Source: Zygaena filipendulae (lineage: Eukaryota > Arthropoda > Insecta > Lepidoptera > Zygaenidae). Taken from it: DNA of 64,000 bases. Numbering within the stretch: the stretch's first letter is position 1; each line of letters starts with the position of its first letter. The notes beneath the pieces are model-generated. The model was not told where the DNA came from. It saw only the letters and a program-made list of their open reading frames with translations, and searched no databases. Position numbers and translations under genes: made by a program. The stretch spans positions 8,571,001 to 8,635,000 of the forward strand of contig OU015652.1 in NCBI GenBank assembly GCA_907165275.2, given 5' to 3'. Positions 46,589-57,700 of this stretch are shown in pieces.

Positions 46589-47215
46589 TGTGAATAGTGA
46601 TTTAGGTATTCTGTACTAATATATTAAAATTGATTAATATTATTATCATTCTTATGCTTATGTATTGTGATTCTTAATTTAAATAATTAAACCAATGTTT
46701 ATTAAAGTGATTTAAATTGCATTTCCATGGCCAATTCATATTTAATAACTGGCAACATTGTGAATTCATAGACTGTAGAGTAAATAAAATGTTATTTGAG
46801 ATAGCGGGAAAAACGCGCGGGAGAACATGTTTACATAATGGCAGCAACAAAGGATCGAGTCAGTGGTGCTGGTGATTTCCTAGATGGAAGACATCATAAC
46901 ATCGAAAGTTAAGTATTGGTAGACAGTTTTGGCTCTATTTAATAATTGTAATAATAATTGTGATTACTGTATTGTTCTCATAAAATATACTGTTCAAGCT
47001 TAACTTTAGCTTCAGAGATTTGATTACTTTGTGCGTAACATGTTTTGAGATTCCTATTGCTTAGCTATACTGGCTTTGATTATTATATAATTTTATACAA
47101 ATTATATCAAAGAGTTTTTATTATAATTGGTAATACAGACACAAAGGAATAGTTTTGTTAAAATCAGGCTTTGTTTTATTTACTAGGTATCCTTACTAAT
47201 GCTAATAATTTAACA
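46589..47215 (+). repeat. 3' LTR, composite element
   Basis: 627 bp; identical to 41317-41943; followed by GTAT. Confidence 0.88.
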
Positions 47216-47219
47216 GTAT

Positions 47220-47740
47220 CTTATGTTACTGCTTATAACTGCTATCTGTCAGTATATTATGCCGCCGTCTCTACCGAGTGTGTATGACAGATTCATAGAG
47301 CATTCGTTGACTTTATTGTGAGTCCCGTTAAAATTGGTCCAATCGTTTCAGAGATAATTTACTTGAAACTGGCTAAATACATTATATGCGAAAAAAAAAA
47401 CTACTACAATTTTTTTCTCTCTTCTTTTTGGACTCAATACTGAGTATTATTGCCACTTTCATTTTTGGTATTAAGATGATAGGAAGCATTGTTAAAAAAA
47501 AGGAATTTTGACAGAACGGGATTATTTTATTAGCATCGCGGGAAAACTTAAAAAACTTATGGCAGGCCGCTTTTGAAATCGATCTCAATAAACGATTTGA
47601 AAAACGGATTTCAAAACATGAAATCGGATTCGTATCGGTTTGCGTTTAAACACGAAAACGCCCATGCCTACTTATTTTCTCCGATTCCCGTAGCTCCCTC
47701 CAAGCCTTAATTTCAAATCCCTTTTCAAAAAACAGCAACC
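47220..47740. other. Intergenic DNA right of the composite element
   Basis: Begins with a diverged Helitron body (TGCTTATAACTGC...AAATTGGTCCAATCGTTTCAGAG). I see nothing coding. Confidence 0.4.
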
Positions 47741-48544
47741 CAATTATTTTCGGCAATGAGCGTGTGGACTTGGTTGCCAAGGACGCCATTGTCTGCGGTG
47801 ACAGGGTGCCGTTCCGATGTTATTGCCATGATCTTATATCCCTCCCTCAGAAGAATAACTAAAGCATTATTCTTCTGAGATCCCTCCCGAAACAGTCCCC
47901 ATATAAAACTTGGTCTGCCCTCTGGGATAAATCTAAAAAATCAAAGGGTGCTTGGTTTGGGGTAATCCAACCAAGTATCCCTAATAAACCCTGGTTTTCC
48001 CGATGGAATTTCAACAAAAAAATCTGCTCCTCGATTATTCGTATGAGGTTAGGTCACTGTTGCATCCCAGTTCATTTTCACAAAATTCATTGCCTTAATT
48101 CATCTTTGTGTGAATGTGGTCTCTCCGAAGGAGACCTTAATCACATCATCTTTTCATGTCCTCGTTTCAATCATAATTATTTATTTTCTGACCTTGTATT
48201 CTGTAAAATTCCGCTCCCCACATCCATCATCACCCTTCTTCACTCTTTAGACTTCCAAATTTATAAAATCCTAGTAGACTTTCTTACTTTTAACGATATT
48301 AAATTATGACTTATTATTCGTTCATATTCTCTTATTTATTTAAGTATAAGTATATAATTTCTGTCTTGTCCTATTGTACATAGTTCATCCCATTTCATCA
48401 CTATTCTTATTACAACGAACGCCCAAAATTTCGCTCGTTCATTTTAAATTCTTTTTGCAAATTAAATTAACGCGACACTGGCACAATGTCATTAATAACA
48501 ATTGCCATAAAAAAAAAAAAAAAAAAAAATTAAAAAAAAAAAAA
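47740..48544 (+). pseudogene. LINE 3' end (RNase H-containing, I-like) ahead of Polr3B
   Basis: NERVDLVAKDAIV matches the end of an RNase H domain. Then come WFSRWNFNKKICSSIIRMR, HFHKIHCLNSSLCECG and GDLNHIIFSCP, the C-terminal CCHC motif of I/R1-type LINEs, with a stop after NDIKL. The tail is A-rich (48509-48544). It ends 134 bp before the Polr3B start codon. It carries micro-insertion B1. Confidence 0.65.
47838..47887. mobile_element. Micro-insertion with 8-bp duplication (family B, copy 1)
   Basis: ATCCCTCC at 47838-47845 and 47880-47887 flanks a 34-bp insert consisting of CTCAGAAGAATAA, eight bases, and the exact inverse TTATTCTTCTGAG. It interrupts the LINE frame. Confidence 0.7.
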
Positions 48545-48678
48545 TTGTGTTTACTTCTTTACAGTATCAACTCTAAATAGTTTGTGTTCTTTACTTGTTA
48601 CTACCTATCACAAATTAATTAGAGTTACGAAATTAAGATTAATGAGAGGGTTTGCAAGCCGGTTCATATTTTTTAATA
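48545..48678 (+). promoter_or_regulatory. Polr3B: Polr3B upstream/5' UTR interval
   Basis: Only 134 bp separate the LINE tail from the Polr3B start codon, so promoter or 5' UTR sequence must lie here or extend into the LINE. No TATA or Inr claimed. Confidence 0.35.
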
Positions 48679-48789
48679 ATGGTTAAGTATGTGGTTAAAA
48701 ATGATAAGTCTGAAAAAAATGGTGACTTCAGAGAGAAAAAGCCTGCTGTAATTTCAAATGGATTGGGATATCCAATAAAAGCGTTAGAG
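48679..48789 (+). CDS. Polr3B: Polr3B exon 1
   Basis: ATG at 48679, 37 codons ending PIKALE, donor GTACGT. The N-terminus is divergent but runs directly into [11 protein letters not shown] of exon 2, as in other insect RPC2 proteins. The frame is open upstream only from a non-ATG codon. Confidence 0.88.
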
Positions 48790-51700
48790 GTACGTAACCT
48801 TAAAAATAGCCTTTTAGTTAACTATACCTCATAACCAAGTAAACATGTTGTAAATACCAAATAGTAGGTACTCTTTGGAATAACATAACCGAGGTTATTG
48901 TCCTCAGGGGCGGATATAGGATTTGGGGTATGTTCCGTTATTACGGATAGCACTGTAAGGTGTGACATCAATTTGGTATACTGCGAAGTGGGTCCTTTAT
49001 AGTAAACTAGATCTGTCCCCCACGCTCTCACCCGCGGTAATTTCGGAGTTCCCGCAGGAATTCCAGGATAAAACATAAATAATAATATAAACCTTCCTCA
49101 TGAATCATTCTAGCTATTAGTGAAAACCACATGAAAACCACATGTTGCTTAGTATTTTAGATCTAAGCATACATAGGGACAGATAGATAGCAGGAAGCGA
49201 CTTTGTTTTATACTATTAGTGGTTACTGCTTTAAACCGAACACAATCCAGTATACTGTTATCCATGTCATTGTCACTTCACACTGTCGACCATTTAATGA
49301 TGACCTATGCGGTTGAGTCTGTTGACCAATCATTGGTCTGAGCTTGATCATGTGATCATATGGTTTTAAATAATTTTGTGCATACTAAAAGCTGCCCCTG
49401 TGACCAAGCATGGTATTTTGAAGACCTCCCTCCTGAACGATATCCCTAGCTTAAAATTGTGAGGTTGTAGGGACAAGTGACAACCTCACAAACTCATAAA
49501 CTTTACCTCTTTTTAATATTAGTATAGATGTCTCACCTTATTATCCTTACTATTATAAATCCAAATGTGAGTTTGTTCGTTACGCTTTCACACCTTGACG
49601 GTTCAACTGATCACAATTAAATTTTGCATAGGTAAAATCAGAGGTACAGAGAAGGATATAGGATATTTTTTATCCGTAATTTCTACGGGCATACTGAAAT
49701 TAACTTGGGTTAACCTTTATTAAATTTTGCATACTACACATTGTCAGGGGTAAAAAAAAGAAATAGGGTACTCCTATCCCGGAATTCCCGCAGGATCTCC
49801 GAAATTGACGCGGATGAAACTGGGGGGCACTGTTAGTATATAAAAAGTGAAATATCACTCCCTGACTGACAAAATGTTGATCTATAATGCTGAAATTTGG
49901 CATGTTTTATCTCAATAGTCTTTATAATCTTTATATTCACACAGATGAAACCATAGGTAGTCTACCATGCATGTTCAAGTCTTTTTCAGACTCCTTACCC
50001 TACAAATTGTAATTTTAAAGCAATACTATTTTAAAGCAATACTATTTTTTATAGGACAAGTGGAAATTGGTCCCAGCTTTCTTGGAAACTAAGGGTTTAG
50101 TTAAACAACACATTGATTCATTTAATTATTTTATTAATGTTGAGATCAAGAAAATAGTAAAGGCAAATGGTAAAGTCTTTTGTGACTCTGATCCATTATT
50201 TTATATCAAATATTTGAATGCTTATGTTGGCACACCTGATTTGGAAGAAGTTTACAATGCTACAAGACCAACAACACCACATGAGTGCCGATTGAGGGAC
50301 ATGACATACTCTGCGCCTATCATGGTAGACATTGAATATATTCGAGGAAACCAGCGTATCATCAAGAACAAACAACTGATAGGAAGGTAAATCCTTGGTT
50401 TTTTTTTTCACTTGTGGGTTTAGCTTCTACAGTTTATCAAAAATTTAAAAAAAGTCACACCTAGCGTGTCAGATATTCATATTGTATTATAAACCCCATG
50501 GTGTCTCTGGTGATGGAGGTGTGTTAATCTGCCGGTTTCCACTATGGGGGTTGCGGTACGGAAGGGTCAAAAATGAAAAAAAAAAATTTATCCGAGTGCA
50601 TCAGATTTTCAGAGGGGATGTTAAGTGAACCCAAAAGAAGCTTTCATTAAAAAGACTGACGATTCGGACTAACAGAAGCTAGTGGTGGCTTTTTGAAAAT
50701 GCAAAAAATTCACTATTTTGAAATAGGTACTCGATCATGTCAGATTTTCATGCAGATGGTTCAGCTTGATGTCCTCGTCATCCTGACTAATAATCTGACG
50801 ATATTTTGGAGGAACAGGCTCAATCAGGCAAATTAAGACTGTAAAAATCACATAATATATTATGATTTTTTTAATTACTGAAGGTGATAACATAAAATAC
50901 ACGGACAATACCTACCATGAAAATAAAAAATCTATTTTTACGTTTAGTGCCGTAATAATATTGACGTTGACGTCATGGCGACGGAATGTAGTGTGAGGAC
51001 GGTGCGGGAGAGTGAGAGATATAGAAAAAGTGAAAGGGAAATAAAGGCAGAGTGAGGAATACTCATGTTTCACTGCAGCTGCTCGTTCTAAACTTTAAAG
51101 ACGATTTTTGTTTCTTCGGCTTGTGGAAATCGGCAGATTATATTTTTCCCGCTGCCCTTGAGTTAATTTGGTAGGTACTAGGTACTTCAAAATAAAAAAA
51201 AATAATTGACTAGAGAAAGGCAGTATGATTTGACTCTGTTATTGTGGTCGTAGTTCTGACCTAATCAGTGATGTTTTCTGTCCTCGGCATTATATTAGAA
51301 AATGCAGGCAGTTTGTACACTGTCGAATTATACAATTTTTTAGAGACACTTATCCATGCTTAGTCGAAGAGGAATTAATTACTCACGACATAAAATTTAC
51401 TTTCTATTTTATTATTTATTGCACAAATTTTCAGGATGCCCTTAATGCTGCGATCTTCAAACTGTGTCTTGATAGATAAATCACACTATGAGCTATCACA
51501 ACTGAATGAATGTCCACACGACCCTGGCGGTTATTTTATTATAAGAGGTAAGTAAGTTTTTCATCTAGACCACTATAGCTGCGTCAAGGCGCATCTGTAC
51601 CTGCACTCTAATTCAACGAAAAACAAAATTTCGTTTAATTTTCTTTCGTTCCTTACCATGGTTCTATTTGTTTCGAAATTTCGTTGAAACTTAGTTTACT

Positions 51701-54700
51701 GACGTTTAAACTCCAGATTTGCCAAAGACGCCTGGCATTTCCGCACACGTTTTGTGTGTGCGTTTAACGTAGAACGTAGAGCTTCAAAAAACTTCGAATT
51801 GAAGTCCTAAATCCTAATCAAACTTTAATCGATTTTATCGCGCTCATTACCTCATTACCAACCTCATTACCTTTCACCGTCATGTTTTGGTAAAACATGA
51901 CGGTGAAAGGGTTACCTTAGCTGCAGCGCCATACGCTTTAAAGTATTAACATACGTTCCAATTTGGTTGGATCCAACCAAATTACCGCCGTCGTGCCAAG
52001 CTTTCCGACATTGGTGTGTTAGTAATAAAATTATTTTTTCGCGTATCTTCGACCCTACATCCATATTATCTGTGTGGGGGGCAATGTTAAGTAATTTTTA
52101 TTTCAGGACAAGAAAAAGTTATATTGATTCAAGAGCAGTTGTCAAGAAATAGAATGATTGTAGACGAGTTTAAAGGAGTAATTCAATGCCAAGTCACCAG
52201 TTCAACACATGAAAAGAAAACAAGAACAAATGTTATCACAAAAAATGGAAAATATGTTTTAAGACATAATGCACTTTCAGACGTAATTGTTTGATTTATA
52301 TTAATTTCTATTCCAAAGTTTAAAAAAATACATTTTGAACTAATGTAAACTTGTTTCTAGGATATTCCAATTTGCGTTATGTTCAAAGCAATGGGAATCA
52401 CCTGCGATGAACAAATCTTGAAATGGATCGGTTCATCTGAGCGCATTGAGCAAAAAATGACACCTTGCCTTACCGAATGTCATGCTTTGAGAATATTCAC
52501 GCAAGACAAAGCCCTTGCCTACATCGGAAGCAAGTTAAAAGTGAAAAGGTAAAGTTGGCATAATGCCTTGTGGCGAGAATGCCGAGAAATTTGCAAGTTG
52601 CTACTTTATTCGCTATAAAGTACATGGTTGATCTTGCAACTAATTTTCATTCACATAGGTAAGAGTGATATAGAGCTAAAATTTTCTTTTGTTTCAACTT
52701 TTTCTTGTAGATTTTCTTCGGCGAATTCTAAAAACCGCACTCCCGTCGACGAAGCCCGCGAACTGATCGCCACCACAATACTGGCCCATATCCCTGCAGA
52801 GAACTACAATTTCCTACAAAAAGCTTTATATTTATCCGTTATGGTGAGACGGGTGATCGAAGCTGAGTCGGATCGCGAATATATAGATGATCCCGATTAT
52901 TACGGTAACAAACGATTAGAATTGGCCGGCTCGTTGCTAGCGCTGATGTTTGAAGATCTATTCAAACGATTCAACTGGGAATTAAAGTCTATCGCTGATA
53001 AAGTGATACCGAAAGTGAAGGCGGCTCCGTTCGACGTGGTGAAGCACATGCGACCCGACTTGATTGCCAACGGTTTATTTACAGCCATATCCAGTGTGAG
53101 TATAACGTCATGATTACTTTTATTGTTCCATCACGTTTTCTATCGTCATTTACTTAATCCGGACTTCTGATGGTGACGTAACTTCTTCATAAAAATCTTT
53201 GCAAAAAAAGGCATCGATCTGCTGCGATGCGAAAATAGGTTTACAAACACGTCTATCTGTGGAGCGTTCTACGCAAAATGCTTTATATAAAGAGGAAAGT
53301 TTGTTAAAATAGATACGTACTTTACTGGACTAATTCAGCAGACTGATTATAAAAAAAATATTTTACTGATAGCGTCAGTACACCACAGAAAAGGAAAACA
53401 CTTTTTAACCAAAAATTAAGAGTGGTCGAGGGAATCTCGAAATGCATGCATACAGGCAACTATCTACTTACAGTTTACTTCAATATAATTATTTGCTACT
53501 CCAGCAAAATGAAGTTTCCCCAAAGATATTATAAGTAATAAAATCATTGCGTTTCCCATATCTTAATATATATAAATCACGTGTCACGTTGTTTGTCCGC
53601 GATGGACTCCGAAACTACTGAACGGATTTTGATAAAATTTTGTAACCATTTATAATATGGTCCAACTTAAATGATATGATACTTTTTATTCCGGAATTCC
53701 CGCGGGAACTCCGGAATTAATGCGGAGAACAGCTAATCACCGTAAACTACTGTCAGTGCAGAGGTACAAAGAAGGCCGTAGATTAACTACTTTTTTCCCG
53801 GAATTCCCGCGGGAACTCCGAAATCACCGCGGATGAAATCGCGCGGGACAGCTAGTCTAATATATATAAATCACGTGTCACGTTGTTTGTCCGCGATGGA
53901 CTCCGAAACTACTGAACGGATTTTGATAATTTTTTTTAAGATAATATGTTCCAACTTAAAAGATAGGATAGTTTTTATCCCGAAATTCCTGCGGGAACTC
54001 CGGAATTATTGCGAGAACAGCTAATCACCGTAAACTACTGGCAGGGATACAAAGAAGGACATAGAGTACATTTTTCCCGGAATTCCCGCGGGAACTCCGA
54101 AATTACCGCGGATGAAATCGCGTGGACAGCTAGTTAGTTTATATTTTTCAATCTGTAAATACAAAATTCATTAATAAGTAAACTAACTTTATTTAATGGG
54201 CATGTTGACTAATTTTTATTTTTTAGTCCGTCTTGTAGATTATTAAAAAATATTGGACACGTATTTTTTCTTTTTTTACGTAATCAAAAAATAACGGCGA
54301 TATATTGATTTGAAATTTCGCGTGACGTCACTATTCTGACAGTTTGTATGGCGGTTTTGCGGTTAGTGACGTCACGACCTCCTCATCCTAAACTTTAATG
54401 CGCTTTATCTCTGTATATTTTAATATATTAAAAAAGCAAAAAATACGTGTCTATTGTTTTTTTATTTTCTAACTGACGGACTAATTAGAATTTTGATTTT
54501 CAATAGTAGTCAACATCCCTATTTTGACCTTTTATTATTAATATTTTAAACAGATTGATTCAGATAGAGAATTAAGATAATTTAAAAATATATTATTAAA
54601 GCTGTCCCCCCGTGATTTCACCCGCGGTAATTTAGGAGTTCCCGCGGGGATTCCGGAATAAGAAGTACTCTATGACACTCAGGAACACTGTAGCATCATT

Positions 54701-57700
54701 TTGGTAAAATTATTTTCAAAAAAGAATAGGTTTATTTGGTTCCAAAATTTAACACAAACTTAAATAATTAAGTAGTTTTAAAATAGACAAAGTACCAAAA
54801 TGGCCGCCACTCAGCATGTTCAGTAAAATCGGGTCAATAGATCCAGAGATTACCTGCTACAACCTCACAAACTTTATTAGTAGGTGTAGAATTATAGATT
54901 ATAGATTTCGCAATATATTTCTAGGGCAACTGGACGATCAAACGTTTCAAGATGGAGAGGCACGGCGTGACCCAGGTGCTGAGCCGCCTCAGCTACATCT
55001 CTGCGCTGGGCATGATGACCAGAGTCAACTCGCAGTTTGAGAAGACCAGGAAGGTGTCGGGGCCGCGCTCGCTGCAGGGCTCGCAGTGGGGCATGCTGTG
55101 CCCCTCCGACACGCCCGAGGGGGAGGCCTGCGGTCTCGTTAAGGTAATAGTGCTTGCAGGCGCGGATCCAGGATTTGGTTCAGGGGGGGCGTTTGGTGAC
55201 TACATGAAATTTTTAGAATTAATAGGGTGGACAATAGTAAATTTTTTTATATATGTTCACTGATTACCCGAAGACGCTTGGACCGATTTCGAAAATTCTT
55301 TTTTTGTTTGAAAGGGTATACTTCCAATTAAGTCCCATTGCCACCAAGTCGGGATCTGATGATGGAATCTTGAAGAAATCAAGGGAACTCTTCAAAAAAT
55401 ATAGGCACACCTATAGCGATTTGGGTACCCATCTTTTATAGTAAATCGTTTATTCGCTATCGGAAAGCAAAATTTGAAGAAGTGTAACTGATGATGAAGA
55501 CCACAGCTGGTCATCGGAACTACTCAAAAGGTATTTCAGGAGTTCCGATTCATTAACTTTAATATGGTTCCTAAACAATTTATGTTCGTCACAATGTATA
55601 TGGTAAAGTGGAACTTATGGTGATGTACCAGGAGAACTCCTCAACAATTAACGTCTCTGTATCGGGATTCGGGAAAAGCAATATTTTATTAAAGGTGATG
55701 AGCAGTTGACATTGGGCTATTGTAACTTAGATAAATTACAAACCGACTCACTTAAAGCTAGAAATAAACAAAATTTTAACAAAAAAATTAAAATCGACTT
55801 CCAAAAACACAAAACTAAAAAGCTAAAAATAACAAAATACCTGTGGCGACCTCTACACCGAAAGTTACGAACTAGAATGAAGCGACGAATACTAACTACG
55901 TGAATCGCGCTAACGAAGTTTTCACATATACGCTGCATATATACGACCTCCGACGATCTACAGTCTGAGCTTACTTCCAAATCTCAAGGATGTTTGATGA
56001 AGTTAAAGCAAAGGAATAGAGAAACTATAAAGCGTCATTTACACTCGCGTACGAGCAACGAGGCGAACCACGCGGCGAGCCCCGAGCGACTGTTTACATT
56101 CGCGCTTCGTCGCTCGCCGCGTGGTTTGCCTCGTCGCTCGTGCCGCTCGCGTCCCCCGGAGCGGCTTTTTTGTCACGAGTCAAAGGGACGAAAAAGGAGC
56201 AAGGGGCGCGGGGCGAGGGACGAGGCGCGAGTGTGAACAGGCGCTAGGGGCTCGCCGCGTGGTTCGCCTCGTCACTCGCACCGCTCGCTTCCGGAGCGGT
56301 TTTTTGGTCACGAGTCAAAGGACCTCGCGTCAAAGCGAGCGTGGTGTTTACACTCGCGTTCTCGCTTCAGTCGGGTTTCAACTTTGGGCCGCGATGGTTG
56401 TGTGCTTTTAAACTGCATAATTGGATTGGTTGTAACTTGCAACAAGAAACGTTTTGGTTTCTAGAATTATTTTAAAAGAAACCGATAATTTGGGATCCCA
56501 AACATAGATTCCACAAAAATAACCAAAAAGTAAACGTTATATGGACTAGATTTTATTAAGAAACTAGCTGTGCCCCGCGGTTTCACCCGCGTGAAAAGTT
56601 TTTATGTAACAACTTTTTTTTCTTGACATCCGATTTGAATGAAACAAAGCCTATATGTAGATCCAGGCTAAGCTTAATCTACCTGCGAAAACCGCATGAC
56701 AATCCGTTCAGTAGATTCAGAGATTATCGCGAACTGAGAGACAGACAGACAGAAAAGATTTTTTAAAACCCCTTTTTTATAGTTGGTTACTCTTCGTTTA
56801 TCGTCCCCTGTCAATTTTTGTTAAAAATATTCAATGTACAGAATCGCGGATTCTACTCTTTTATTATATTAGTACTAGCTGTGCCCCGCGGTTTCACCCG
56901 CGCGAAAAGTTTCTATACAACAACTTCTTTTCCCGACATCCGATTTCAATGAAACAAAGCCTATGTAACTCCAGGTTAAGCTTAATCCTAAACCGCATGA
57001 CAATCCGTTCAGTAGATTCGGAGATTATCGTGAACAGACAGAAAGACAGAAAAGATTTTTAAAAACCCTTTTTTTGTGCTTGGTTACTCTTCCCCCCCCC
57101 CCCCCCCGTCCGTCCGCTCCGTTCCGTCCCCTGTCAGTTTTTGTTAAAAATATTCAATGTACAGAATCGCGGATTCTTTCTATCTTTTATAGATAGATAG
57201 ATATGTAGACCTCCAACCGCACTAAACAATAAACCTTTCGACAGCATCTCCTGCGCAAAAAACAGTCGATGACACCCGGCGCAGAAGAAGATGATATTGA
57301 CAATTTTATTTATTTTATTTTTTTAAATTATTTATTTAAAGTTTAATTATTTATTTAATTTATTTATTTTACTAGCTATTATATTCTAGCGTGTCCCCGC
57401 GGTGTCATCCGCGTTAATTTCAAAGATCCTGCGGGAATTCCGGGATAAAAAGTACCCTATCTGTTATTCTGAATTACTTCTACTTGAAGCAAGATCAAAA
57501 TATTAGCCTATACATGCATTTAATTTTCGACGTTTACAAAATAATGGTTAACGACATCTTTTGATTATTTCAGGAATAAATGAAATCCCATCAAAAACAA
57601 ACTTGTAAAAAAGTCCAAGTCTCGCAACTCACTTCTTCTACAGTAAAAAGTTGTGAGATCAATGTAATACCAAGTCGGTTAATTTATTCAGTGCCTACTT

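Larger units (their letters stand above)
41317..47215 (+). mobile_element. LTR element, identical 627-bp LTRs, decayed and composite interior
   Basis: LTRs at 41317-41943 and 46589-47215 have the same length and, read base by base, no difference. TG...CA ends; 4-bp duplication GTAT (41313-41316 and 47216-47219). The interior begins TTTCAGAAGTGGGATT and ends in the purine tract AGGATGGGCGAG. About 42120-42420 resembles a broken Ty3/gypsy-type gag (LTGWAKLWHKTLRSYEFTWHKW across frames). The rest holds A-rich degenerate repeats, a Helitron, and fragments of two LINEs. No usable ORF. Confidence 0.85.

Noticed and set aside
49458..49488. Hairpin TGAGGTTGT/ACAACCTCA as a further micro-insertion
   Set aside because: No duplication flanks it and the stem is short enough to occur by chance.
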